Assembly (NCBI GenBank): GCA_026989045.1
Contig: JALSJY010000056.1
Location: 1-24,674 of the forward strand
Length of the DNA stretch: 24,674 nt
Direction: 5' to 3'
Origin: Hyphomicrobiales bacterium
Lineage (GTDB): Bacteria > Pseudomonadota > Alphaproteobacteria > Rhizobiales > Devosiaceae
The notes below the pieces were generated by a model. It had not been told where the DNA came from, searched no databases, and saw nothing but the letters and a program-made list of their open reading frames with translations. Positions 17,356-24,674 of this stretch are shown here, in pieces. Both the position numbers and the translations under genes were made by a program. Every line of letters starts with the position of its first letter. Positions within the stretch are counted from its first letter, which is position 1.

Positions 17356-17453
17356 ATCTTTGCGAGCAAACGTAGTGAGTGCGACGATACAGAACCTAAT
17401 AGCAAACTCAGTATTTCTGGATTGCTTCGTCGGCTATGCCTCCTCGCAAAGAC
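17356..17453 (-). repeat. MITE-like palindromic repeat, copy B (inverted relative to copy A)
   Basis: 98-bp element whose ends are nearly perfect inverted termini: ATCTTTGCGAG on the left and CTCGCAAAGAC on the right (10 of 11 pair). Its reverse complement aligns with copy A (3481-3599): GTCTTTGCGAGGA, then GACGAAGCA, CCAGAAATACTGAGT and TTCTG, then a terminal GCTCGCAA. It sits in the 184-bp spacer between two convergent genes, as copy A does. No coding potential. The left half of B is closer to a full palindrome than in A. Confidence 0.78.
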
Positions 17454-17464
17454 AACCTCATAGA

Positions 17465-18613
17465 TTATTTCGCTGGTGTAATTTTAAGAATTTTACCGTT
17501 TTCCTCATCGGTTAATAACCAAATAGCACCATCATCAAACACTCTGACATCGCGAATTCGCCCATAGGCCTGCTCAAGTAAAATTTCTTCGCCTATTATT
17601 TCACCATTCTCAAAGTCAAGACGGACAAGTTTTCGATCTTTTAACGCCCCAACAAATAAATCCCCCTTCCACTTAGGAAACAGCTCTCCCCAATAAAAAG
17701 CCAGCCCCGATGGCGCAATTGAAGGATCCCAATAATATTTTGGCTGCTCATATCCCTTTTTCTTTGTGCCTTCACCAATTTTTAAGCCCGAATAATGTTT
17801 GCCATAAGAAATTATTGGCCAGCCATAATTCTTCTTAGGTGCGATAAGGTTAATCTCATCGCCACCCTGCGCCCCATGCTCCACAATCCATAATTCACCA
17901 GTCGTTGGGTGGATTGCAGCGCCTTGTGCATTGCGATGCCCCTTAGACCAAATTTCTGCAAGGCCTCTTTTACCGTCTGCTGCAGGATTATTCGATGGTA
18001 TTTTACCATTTTTCATTATCCGCAACACTGAGCCTGCATGATCAAAAACATCTTGCGCCCTATCCTTTTCTCCCCGATCACCAATAGTAAAAAACAAACT
18101 CCCATCGTTTGCAAAAGCTAAACGTGAACCAAAATGCCTAACTCCACCGCTCTTTTTAGCCATAGAAAAAATAACTCTACTATTCAAAAGTTGCAATTCA
18201 GGCTCTATAGATAATTCCCCTGCAGCAATAGCAGTCCCTAATCCTGTTTCATCACCCTGAGTAAAGGAAAAATATATAGTTTTATTTTTTTCAAATTCAG
18301 GGTCAATCACCACATCTAATAACCCCCCCTGTCCTGCAGCTACTATCTGAGGTAACCCCTTAACAGTACCAATTTTTTTACCATCTCGTATTAACCACAA
18401 AAGCCCACCACGTTCAGTAACCAGAAAATCGCCATTGGGTAATTTAGCTAAACCCCATGGATGTTCAAGACCAGAAACTATAGTCTTTACAGATAATTGA
18501 TAATCTTTTGTTGCAAATCTATCTTCCTGTGCCAAAGCGGGCAAAGCCAAAATAATAGCCAAGAAAAAAGACAAAACAGCAAAATTATAAAAACTACCTA
18601 TTAAACGTGGCAT
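17465..18613 (-). CDS. PQQ-dependent aldose sugar dehydrogenase (YliI/Asd family), exported
   Basis: 382 aa beta-propeller of the soluble glucose-dehydrogenase family (GSDH). Members oxidise aldoses in the periplasm with pyrroloquinoline quinone. A signal peptide is clear: FYNFAVLSFFLAIILALPALA, with cleavage after ALA at about residue 28. Family landmarks are HPWGLA (51-56), RHFGSRLAF with probable catalytic base H160, TIGDRG (176-181), SKGHRNAQG with R227/N228 as cofactor contacts, and EHGAQGGDEIN. Residue roles come from analogy with Acinetobacter sGDH. No PQQ synthesis genes are in the window, so cofactor supply is unknown. It lies 18 nt downstream of the Flp pilin gene on the same strand, probably at the end of the ppiC-argJ-mutT-flp run. 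ATG 18613 follows AGGAGAG closely. Confidence 0.92.
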   Translation of the reverse strand: MPRLIGSFYNFAVLSFFLAIILALPALAQEDRFATKDYQLSVKTIVSGLEHPWGLAKLPNGDFLVTERGGLLWLIRDGKKIGTVKGLPQIVAAGQGGLLDVVIDPEFEKNKTIYFSFTQGDETGLGTAIAAGELSIEPELQLLNSRVIFSMAKKSGGVRHFGSRLAFANDGSLFFTIGDRGEKDRAQDVFDHAGSVLRIMKNGKIPSNNPAADGKRGLAEIWSKGHRNAQGAAIHPTTGELWIVEHGAQGGDEINLIAPKKNYGWPIISYGKHYSGLKIGEGTKKKGYEQPKYYWDPSIAPSGLAFYWGELFPKWKGDLFVGALKDRKLVRLDFENGEIIGEEILLEQAYGRIRDVRVFDDGAIWLLTDEENGKILKITPAK

Positions 18614-18631
18614 TATACTCTCCTAAATAAA

Positions 18632-18832
18632 CTAATTAAAATTAGCATCTTGTACTATTTGTTTCACTTTTTCAGCAGTAGTATTATGTAAATTCGTATT
18701 TTCTTTGCCAAGAAATGTAATAGCAAGAATTACCCCTACAGCAACAAGAGCGGCAATTAAACCATATTCTATTGCAGTTGCTCCATCTTCATCAAAAAGG
18801 AAACATTTTAAATTTTTCATTTTCTTCTTCAT
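18632..18832 (-). CDS. Flp-family type IVb pilin (orphan)
   Basis: 66 aa prepilin. A short charged leader (MKKKMKNLKCFLFDEDG) ends in G17, followed by ATAIEYGLIAALVAVGVILA, the Flp signature with E at +5 and Y at +6 and one hydrophobic helix. A TadV/CpaA-type prepilin peptidase should cut after G17. The mature 49-residue peptide would assemble into thin adhesive Flp pili or pilus-like fibres through a Tad apparatus. None of the tad/cpa genes are in this window. It lies 11 nt after mutT and 18 nt before the sugar dehydrogenase gene, an unusual place for a pilin. ATG 18832 has AAGAGA 5 nt upstream; the second Met at residue 5 follows GAAGAAGAAA and is a possible alternative. Confidence 0.93.
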   Translation of the reverse strand: MKKKMKNLKCFLFDEDGATAIEYGLIAALVAVGVILAITFLGKENTNLHNTTAEKVKQIVQDANFN

Positions 18833-18843
18833 AAATATCTCTT

Positions 18844-19245
18844 TTACAACAAATCACATAGGTGCGAAATTAAAACCTCATCGGCTGGTGGCATTTCAAA
18901 ATTGTGTAAATCATTCGCCCTGACCCATTTTAACTCTTGATGTTCAATTGCCTTTACCTGCCCTTGCCATTTTCTACAAACATAAAGTGGCATTAAAAGA
19001 TGAAAATCTTCATAAGCATGCGAAGCAAAAGCAAGCGGAGCTAAGCAAGCAGATTTTGTTGATATGCCTAATTCCTCTTCTAACTCACGAATAATAGCAA
19101 CTTCTGGCGTTTCATTTGCTTCAATTTTGCCACCAGGAAATTCCCACAAACCAGCAAAATTTTTACCCTTTGGCCTTTTCGCAATCAACACCCTGCGATC
19201 AGCATCAACCAGAGCCACCGCAACAACTAAAACAATTTTTACCAT
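18844..19245 (-). CDS. mutT: (deoxy)nucleoside triphosphate pyrophosphohydrolase, MutT-type Nudix protein
   Basis: 133 aa. The Nudix box is complete, G39-x5-E45-x7-R53-E54-L-x-E57-E58-x-G60-I61, supplying the metal-binding glutamates. The FAGLWEFPGGK lead-in and C-terminal VRANDLHNFEMPPAD match MutT, which hydrolyses 8-oxo-dGTP to prevent A:T to C:G transversions. It starts 17 nt after argJ; secA-ppiC-argJ-mutT is a common order in Hyphomicrobiales. An ATG start at 19245 is used; the ribosome site is weak. The Nudix class is secure, the exact substrate inferred. Confidence 0.93.
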   Translation of the reverse strand: MVKIVLVVAVALVDADRRVLIAKRPKGKNFAGLWEFPGGKIEANETPEVAIIRELEEELGISTKSACLAPLAFASHAYEDFHLLMPLYVCRKWQGQVKAIEHQELKWVRANDLHNFEMPPADEVLISHLCDLL

Positions 19246-19262
19246 GCTAAAATCATCAATCT

Positions 19263-20483
19263 TTAACTCCGATAATCCGCATTTATTGAAATATATTCAT
19301 GAGTAAGATCGCAAGTATAAACAATAGCCTGCCCACCCCCAATGCCAACATCTACTTTTAACTCTATTTCATAATTTTTCATATATTTTGCGGCACGCTC
19401 CTCACAATAGTCCAAAGCAACCTCGCCATTTTCTGCCACTAAAAAATCACCAAAACTAATTGATAAGCTATCACGATCAGCAGGCTCGCCAGCTTTGCCA
19501 ACCGCCATAACCACCCGACCCCAATTTGCATCTTGTCCAGCAATTGCAGTTTTTACCAATGGCGAATTTGCAATTGCAAAAGCTATTTTTTTAGCACTGG
19601 CATCGCTTTGACCTCCACAAACGGTGATTTTTACAAATTTTGTAGCCCCCTCACCATCGCGCACTACCTGCATTGCCAAATCAAACAAAACTTCACCCAG
19701 AGCTTTGCCAAAAAGCTTTGCCCGCTCATCAGCAATATCACTAACTCGATTAAGTCTAGCGCCACCCGCCTGCCCAGTTGCAAAAACCATAACACTATCA
19801 GAGGTAGAAGTATCACTATCAACAGTAATAGAATTAAAACTATTCTCGACATGTTGAGCAAGCAAAGCCTGCAAAACATCGGCCTCAATTGCCATATCTG
19901 TAAAAATAAAGCTAAGCATAGTCGCCATATCAGGCGCAATCATACCAGCACCCTTGGCAATGCCGTTAATTGTTATTTCAACCCCATCAATTTCAACTTT
20001 TTTAGAAACCAGCTTGGGGTAAGTGTCTGTGGTCATAATTGTTTTAGCAGGGTTTATCCATGGCTGTGAGCGCATATTTGCAACGCCAGCACCTAGAACT
20101 GAGCGAAATTTTTCTGCATCAAGTGGCTCGCCAATCACCCCAGTTGAAGCAATATAAACCTCATTTGCTTTACAGCCAAGCGCATCAGCGGCAATTTTTG
20201 CAGTTAACTCAACTGCTTTTTTACCCTTACTACCAGTAAAAGCATTTGCATTGCCTGAGTTAACAACCAAGCCGCGTGCTATTTTATTTGACAAATTATC
20301 CCTACACCAATCAACAGCCGCTGAGGGGCATTTACTTTTAGTAAAAACCCCTGCAACCACTGTTTTGGGATCAAAAGCCGCAAAGAAAACATCTTCACGA
20401 CCCTGATATTTTATCCCAGCCTGTGCTGTAATAAATTTAACCCCAGCTATTTTTGGCAAATCAGTTGACTTGTTTCTACCCAT
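19263..20483 (-). CDS. argJ: bifunctional ornithine acetyltransferase / N-acetylglutamate synthase
   Basis: Moves acetyl from N-acetylornithine to glutamate, recycling it in arginine synthesis; bifunctional members also use acetyl-CoA. 406 aa, normal length. The precursor cleaves itself within KGAGMIAPDMATML between A187 and T188, and T188 becomes the N-terminal nucleophile of the beta chain. Other conserved stretches are VVNSGNANAFTG (73-84), STGVIGEPL (113-121) and TVDSDTSTSDS. It starts at once after ppiC: TAA at 20486-20484 abuts ATG at 20483, with no good Shine-Dalgarno in the ppiC tail, so translational coupling is likely. Whether it also has N-acetylglutamate synthase activity cannot be seen. 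Confidence 0.97.
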   Translation of the reverse strand: MGRNKSTDLPKIAGVKFITAQAGIKYQGREDVFFAAFDPKTVVAGVFTKSKCPSAAVDWCRDNLSNKIARGLVVNSGNANAFTGSKGKKAVELTAKIAADALGCKANEVYIASTGVIGEPLDAEKFRSVLGAGVANMRSQPWINPAKTIMTTDTYPKLVSKKVEIDGVEITINGIAKGAGMIAPDMATMLSFIFTDMAIEADVLQALLAQHVENSFNSITVDSDTSTSDSVMVFATGQAGGARLNRVSDIADERAKLFGKALGEVLFDLAMQVVRDGEGATKFVKITVCGGQSDASAKKIAFAIANSPLVKTAIAGQDANWGRVVMAVGKAGEPADRDSLSISFGDFLVAENGEVALDYCEERAAKYMKNYEIELKVDVGIGGGQAIVYTCDLTHEYISINADYRS

Positions 20484-21386
20484 TTAGTTTCGCTTACTAT
20501 CATCAGCCAAAATTTGTGCCGCTATATTTTCATCTAATACTTTAATTTCACTTGTCTTTTTTAATGAAGAAATCATCTCGTTAAAATTTTCAATCAGCAA
20601 TTGCTGAGCAATTTGACCCTGCACTTGCTCAAAACTTGGCGCTTGGCTCATGCGATCATCTTCTAGCTTAATAATATGCCAGCCAAAACTAGTTTTAACA
20701 GGTTCACTTACCTGCCCAATTTTTAATGCAATTGCCGCCTCTTCAAAAGGAGGTGTCATGTCATTACTTCTAAAATACCCTAAATCCCCACCATTTCTTG
20801 CCGAGTTAGTATCACTTGAACTCTCCATAGCAGCAACTTCAAATAATTTACCTGCATCAATTTCTAATTTGATTTTTTTAGCATCATCTTCATTTGCCAC
20901 CAAAATATGCCTCGCACGCCACTCCTGAACAGGTGTAAACTCTGCTACAAATTCATCATAGGCTTTCTGCACTAATTCAGGAGTAATTTTAGCACCAATC
21001 ACATCAGTAAAATATGCACGTCGCAATGCTCGATCTTCCAAATATTTCAAACGCCGCTTATAGCTATCGCTTTTATCCATATTTGCTTTTTTTGCAGCCT
21101 GCGCCATAACTTTCATATCAATTAAAACTGAAACAAGAAATGCTTTACGCTCAGCCATAGGAATTTGCGCTAACTCTTGCGCTAAGTCCTCAGCAGCAAA
21201 TGCTAAATCACCCTCTAAAATTGCCTCACCACCAACAAAAGCAACTTCACTATCCAAGTCGATATTTCCATTTGCAGTTTGCGCAAATGAAGCACTAGCG
21301 CTAAATCCAAATAATAAAGCAGTACTAATTGTTAAGACACGTGAAAACTTACTGATTTCACTAAACAGATTGGCTTTTATTCTCAT
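20484..21386 (-). CDS. periplasmic parvulin-type peptidyl-prolyl isomerase (PpiC/SurA-like)
   Basis: 300 aa. A signal peptide (ISTALLFGFSASASFA) with predicted cleavage after residue 35 sends it to the periplasm. The helical N-terminal region (about 45-150) resembles the SurA chaperone core. One parvulin domain spans about 155-246: WRARHILVANEDDAK, GGDLGYF, MTPPFEEAA and SFGWHIIKLED. It should assist folding of outer-membrane and secreted proteins, fitting its place next to divergent secA. ATG 21386 has AGGAG with a 9-nt spacer. It probably heads the unit ppiC-argJ-mutT-flp-sugar dehydrogenase. The single parvulin domain separates it from SurA, which usually has two. Confidence 0.95.
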   Translation of the reverse strand: MRIKANLFSEISKFSRVLTISTALLFGFSASASFAQTANGNIDLDSEVAFVGGEAILEGDLAFAAEDLAQELAQIPMAERKAFLVSVLIDMKVMAQAAKKANMDKSDSYKRRLKYLEDRALRRAYFTDVIGAKITPELVQKAYDEFVAEFTPVQEWRARHILVANEDDAKKIKLEIDAGKLFEVAAMESSSDTNSARNGGDLGYFRSNDMTPPFEEAAIALKIGQVSEPVKTSFGWHIIKLEDDRMSQAPSFEQVQGQIAQQLLIENFNEMISSLKKTSEIKVLDENIAAQILADDSKRN

Positions 21387-21551
21387 TTCAACATTCTCCT
21401 AAAATATAATTTTATAAATTACTCAATAACATTTTGATTCTGACTTAATTATGATTTGCCATGATTGAAACAAAATTTACAAGCCTAACTAAGATTTATA
21501 AGCTAATAAGCAAATTTACTTGCCCAAATCCAAAATTACTACCCTAGATCA

Positions 21552-21580
21552 TTGACATTATGGCCTCTCGCTCTTACATC
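21552..21580 (+). promoter_or_regulatory. candidate secA promoter
   Basis: Perfect TTGACA (21552-21557) with TACATC (21575-21580) after 17 bp. The -10 matches only three of six, so this is a candidate. A start near 21587 would truncate the first leader hairpin (21584-21598). Confidence 0.4.
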
Positions 21581-21583
21581 TCA

Positions 21584-21634
21584 CTCGCTCCAAGCGAGAA
21601 TTTTCAAAAAGAATAGCAGTTTTTATTCTGCTAT
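21584..21634 (+). promoter_or_regulatory. secA upstream region with two stem-loops
   Basis: Two perfect inverted repeats precede secA: CTCGCT-CCA-AGCGAG (21584-21598) followed by AATTTT, and ATAGCAG-N8-CTGCTAT (21613-21634). The second ends 27 nt before the ATG and 10 nt before the AAGGA ribosome site (21645-21649). They could act as a 5' regulatory structure or, for the first, as a weak attenuator. No secM-like peptide is encoded here. Structures are direct; function is inferred. Confidence 0.45.
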
Positions 21635-21661
21635 CCAATCTATCTAAGGATTTCATCTATT

Positions 21662-24304
21662 ATGGTGGTAGCAAGACTAGCAAAACGTCTTTTTGGTAAT
21701 GCAAATGACAAACGCATAAAAGCCTTTCAAGGCAGGGTAAACGCAATCAATGCGCTTGAAGCAGAGTATGAAAAGCTAAGCGATGCTGAATTAAAGAGTA
21801 AAACTGATGAATTTCGCAAACAGCTTGAAGGTGGAACAAAGCTTGATAAATTACTTGTGCCTGCATTTGCAACCGTTCGCGAGGCCGCAAAAAGAACTTT
21901 AGGCCAGCGCCATTATGATGTGCAGCTAATTGGCGGCATGGTGCTTAATGAAAAAGCCATTGCTGAAATGCGCACTGGTGAGGGCAAAACCCTTTCCTCA
22001 ACTTTAGCTGTTTATCTCAACGCCCTTAGCGGCAAGGGCGTGCATGTTATCACTGTTAATGATTATCTTGCTGAACGCGATGCTAATTGGATGGGGGAAA
22101 TTTATAATTTTCTAGGTATGACCTACGGCGTTATATTACAAGATACAAGCGACGAATGGCGCAAAACAGCTTACGCCGCCGACATAACTTATGGCACAAA
22201 TAACCAGTTTGGCTTTGACTATTTACGCGATAATATGAAATATTCGCGCGATGAAATGGTTCAACGAGGTCATAGCTTTGCTATTGTTGATGAAGTAGAT
22301 TCTATTTTAATTGATGAGGCTCGCACCCCCTTAATCATTTCTGGCCCAACAGAAGATAAAACCGATTTTTATAACCTAATTGATAAAGTTATTCCAGTAA
22401 TTGGCGAAGGTGACTTTGAATTAGATGAAAAACATCGCTCAGCCACTTTTACCGATCAAGGCATTGAAAAACTCGAAGAAAAACTTTTGAGCGAAGGTCT
22501 AATGAAAGGCGAAAGCCTGTTTGACATTGAAAATGTCTCACTTGTTCATCATCTAAATTCAGCTTTAAGGGCGCATAAATTATTCCAAAAAGACAAGGAC
22601 TATATCGTAAAAAACAACGAAGTTGTTATCATTGATGAATTTACTGGCCGCATGATGCCAGGGAGGCGCTATTCTGAAGGTCTGCACCAAGCTCTTGAAG
22701 CAAAAGAGGGTGCAATCATTCAACCAGAGAGCCAAACTCTAGCCTCTATCACTTTCCAAAATTACTTCCGCCTATATACAAAACTTGCAGGTATGACTGG
22801 CACAGCCAAAACTGAGGCCGAAGAGTTTGGGGACATTTATGGACTGGAAGTTATCACAATTCCAACCAATAAAACCACCACCAGAACCGATGAAGACGAT
22901 GCTATTTTTCGCACTGCTGAAGAAAAATTCAACGCAATTTCTGAATTAGTAATTGAGGCACAAAAAAATGGTCAACCAGTTTTAGTTGGCACAACCTCAA
23001 TTGATAAGTCAGAACTTTTAGCTGACATATTAAAAAAGAAAGGCGCAAAAGATATCAAAGTGTTAAACGCACGCCACCACGAACAAGAAGCGCATATCAT
23101 TGCCAATGCTGGCATGCCAGGGGCAGTAACAATTGCTACCAATATGGCAGGGCGCGGCACCGATATTCAACTTGGCGGTAATCCCGATATGTTAATCGCG
23201 GCCATTGATAAAGAGATTGGTGACAAAGAAAAGCAAAAGCAAATAAACGCAATAAATGCACAAGTAAAAATTGATAAAGAAAAAGCAATAAATGCAGGTG
23301 GCCTTTATGTTATTGGCACAGAGCGTCACGAAAGTCGCAGAATTGATAATCAGCTTCGTGGCCGCTCAGGTCGTCAAGGTGATCCAGGATTTTCAAAATT
23401 CTATCTCTCACTTGAAGATGACCTTATGCGCATTTTCCCAATTGAAAAAATGGACGGCATGCTAGCCAAGCTTGGCCTTGAAGATGGCGAAAGCATTACC
23501 CACCCATGGGTAACAAAAGCGATTGAGCGCGCACAAGCAAAAGTTGAAGCACGCAATTTTGATATAAGAAAAAATATCCTCAAATATGATGACGTGATGA
23601 ATGACCAGCGCAAGGTTATTTTTGAACAAAGACTTGAGCTAATGGACGATGATAATGTCTCCGATACAGTAAAAGACATGCGTCATGATATTGTTGAATC
23701 TATCACGCACAAAGCAATTCCTGAGCGCTCATATCCCGAGCAGTGGAATGTTGAACAGCTTAGCGAGGCAGCAAAAACTTATCTTGGTGTTGATGTTCCA
23801 ATAAAAGATTGGGCAGACGAAGAGGGAATTGAAGCTGATATAATCATTGAGAGATTAAAAAAAGCTGCCGATGAATATATGGCCGCAAAAACCGTAAATT
23901 TCACTCCAGAGATCATGAGCCAAGTAGAAAAATCTATTCTTTTACAATCGGTAGATGGCCTATGGCGCGAGCATCTTGTAACGCTTGACCATCTATCAAA
24001 AGTAGTTGGCTGGCGTGGCTTGGCACAACGAGATCCGCTTAATGAATATAAGCAAGAAGCCTATGAATTATTTGACGCGCTTCTTACAAATCTTCGCGAA
24101 TTAGTCACCACTCAACTTGCCCATGTTGTTTTGCAACCAAAAGAGCCAGAGCCTCCTCAAGGGCTTAACTTTAGCGGTGTTAGTGAAACAGGGGAGAGTG
24201 AAAATATGACCCTTAGTGAAGATCAAATGAAAAACACCCGCCGCAACGAGCCATGCCCCTGCGGATCAGGCAAAAAATTCAAACATTGCCACGGGAGATA
24301 TTAG
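21662..24304 (+). CDS. secA: preprotein translocase ATPase SecA
   Basis: Motor that drives unfolded preproteins through SecYEG by ATP hydrolysis. 880 aa. Nucleotide-binding domain 1 has Walker A GEGKT (106-110) and Walker B DEVD (210-213). The preprotein cross-linking domain sits at about 225-370. NBD2 has VGTTSIDKSELLA and NMAGRGTDIQLGG. Then come the scaffold helix, wing (about 600-780) and C-terminal SEC-C zinc finger C865-x-C867-x8-C876-H877, which binds SecB and phospholipid. NBD2 carries RHESRRIDNQLRGRSGRQGD. ATG 21662 has AAGGA 12 nt upstream, somewhat long. It diverges from ppiC across 275 bp. Confidence 0.99.
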   Translation: MVVARLAKRLFGNANDKRIKAFQGRVNAINALEAEYEKLSDAELKSKTDEFRKQLEGGTKLDKLLVPAFATVREAAKRTLGQRHYDVQLIGGMVLNEKAIAEMRTGEGKTLSSTLAVYLNALSGKGVHVITVNDYLAERDANWMGEIYNFLGMTYGVILQDTSDEWRKTAYAADITYGTNNQFGFDYLRDNMKYSRDEMVQRGHSFAIVDEVDSILIDEARTPLIISGPTEDKTDFYNLIDKVIPVIGEGDFELDEKHRSATFTDQGIEKLEEKLLSEGLMKGESLFDIENVSLVHHLNSALRAHKLFQKDKDYIVKNNEVVIIDEFTGRMMPGRRYSEGLHQALEAKEGAIIQPESQTLASITFQNYFRLYTKLAGMTGTAKTEAEEFGDIYGLEVITIPTNKTTTRTDEDDAIFRTAEEKFNAISELVIEAQKNGQPVLVGTTSIDKSELLADILKKKGAKDIKVLNARHHEQEAHIIANAGMPGAVTIATNMAGRGTDIQLGGNPDMLIAAIDKEIGDKEKQKQINAINAQVKIDKEKAINAGGLYVIGTERHESRRIDNQLRGRSGRQGDPGFSKFYLSLEDDLMRIFPIEKMDGMLAKLGLEDGESITHPWVTKAIERAQAKVEARNFDIRKNILKYDDVMNDQRKVIFEQRLELMDDDNVSDTVKDMRHDIVESITHKAIPERSYPEQWNVEQLSEAAKTYLGVDVPIKDWADEEGIEADIIIERLKKAADEYMAAKTVNFTPEIMSQVEKSILLQSVDGLWREHLVTLDHLSKVVGWRGLAQRDPLNEYKQEAYELFDALLTNLRELVTTQLAHVVLQPKEPEPPQGLNFSGVSETGESENMTLSEDQMKNTRRNEPCPCGSGKKFKHCHGRY

Positions 24305-24315
24305 AAAATATCTCC
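24294..24315 (+). terminator. perfect stem-loop spanning the secA stop codon
   Basis: GGAGATATT-AGAA-AATATCTCC is a perfect 9-bp hairpin with a 4-nt loop. The secA TAG (24302-24304) lies at its apex. No T-tract follows (AATTACCC), so it is not a classic intrinsic terminator. It may stabilise the 3' end, aid Rho termination or affect the last codons. Confidence 0.35.
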
Positions 24316-24397
24316 AATTACCCACTCGTCATAAACTTTCCTACTTGCCTTTATTCAGAATAATCGCAAAATAGCACTAAGCAAATAAGGAAACAGC

Positions 24398-24674
24398 ATG
24401 ACCTACGAACAAATAACACTCTTTTCTTTAATAGGCCTAGTGCTTATCGGCTTATTATGGGGCAAGTGGCGTTATGATTTAGTGGCTTTTGCGGCGCTTA
24501 TTGCTGGCGTGGCGCTTGGTGCTGTTCCTATGGAAGATGCTTTTTCTGGCTTTGGGCATGAGGCCACAATAATTGTTGCCCTAGTGCTTATTATTTCCAC
24601 AGGCCTTATGCGCTCAGGTGCTGTTGATCTTATTACACGTGTGGTTGTTGATAGTTCTCGATCCTTAGGCGCAC
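24398..24674 (+). CDS. SLC13-family (DASS/ArsB-NhaD type) permease, N-terminal part, cut by window end
   Basis: The first 92 codons are visible and the frame is still open at the edge. Translation begins MTYEQITLFSLIGLVLIG, with hydrophobic helices at about 5-22, 28-44 and 55-72. Between them lies the family signature around AFSGFGHEATIIVALVLIIS (48-67), typical of SLC13 permeases that often carry TrkA-C domains in the middle. Family members move dicarboxylates, sulfate or other anions, usually with sodium; substrate cannot be told from this part. ATG 24398 has AAGGA 6 nt upstream, a good site. It follows secA by 93 bp on the same strand. Confidence 0.88.
   Translation, partial: MTYEQITLFSLIGLVLIGLLWGKWRYDLVAFAALIAGVALGAVPMEDAFSGFGHEATIIVALVLIISTGLMRSGAVDLITRVVVDSSRSLGA

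Overview
The window is chromosomal DNA from a low-GC alphaproteobacterium of the order Hyphomicrobiales (Rhizobiales). The start holds the 5' half of a 16S rRNA gene of alphaproteobacterial type. The protein genes follow an order I know from Brucella/Agrobacterium relatives: (secA)-ppiC-argJ-mutT, comF-grxC-nitrilase-DUF1178, ubiG next to lysC-ptsP-prfA-prmC-DUF4167-clpB. The AT-rich sequence is unusual for this order outside groups such as Bartonella and Liberibacter. I cannot name the genus from sequence alone.

Layout. 1-1161 holds the 16S 5' half on the minus strand, with a leader of about 400 nt, a boxA antitermination site and a strong sigma-70-type promoter. 1475-3409 (+) is a membrane-anchored M23 peptidase. 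3410-3656 is a spacer with a palindromic repeat element and a stem-loop. 3657-12973 is a minus-strand block, transcribed right to left: lysC, ptsP, prfA, prmC, then DUF4167 (with its own terminator), then clpB. ubiG (13107-13856, +) diverges from lysC. 13886-16369 (minus) is comF-grxC-nitrilase-DUF1178. An NDUFAF5-like methyltransferase-fold gene (16411-17280, +) diverges from comF across only 41 bp. 17281-17464 carries a second, inverted copy of the repeat element. 17465-21386 (minus) is a compact run: ppiC, argJ, mutT, an orphan Flp pilin and a PQQ-type sugar dehydrogenase. secA (21662-24304, +) diverges from ppiC behind a structured leader. The window ends inside an SLC13-type permease.

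Most genes are housekeeping: translation termination (RF1 with its methylase PrmC), proteostasis (ClpB, parvulin), protein export (SecA), nitrogen-type phosphotransferase signalling (EI-Ntr), amino acid synthesis (LysC, ArgJ), ubiquinone synthesis (UbiG), nucleotide-pool cleaning (MutT), redox (glutaredoxin) and cell-wall turnover (M23). I see no phage, IS transposase, CRISPR array, defence island or novel multi-gene system. The less ordinary items are the pair of MITE-like repeats, the orphan pilin inside the argJ-mutT run, the interlocked comF/NDUFAF5-like promoters and the secA leader hairpins.
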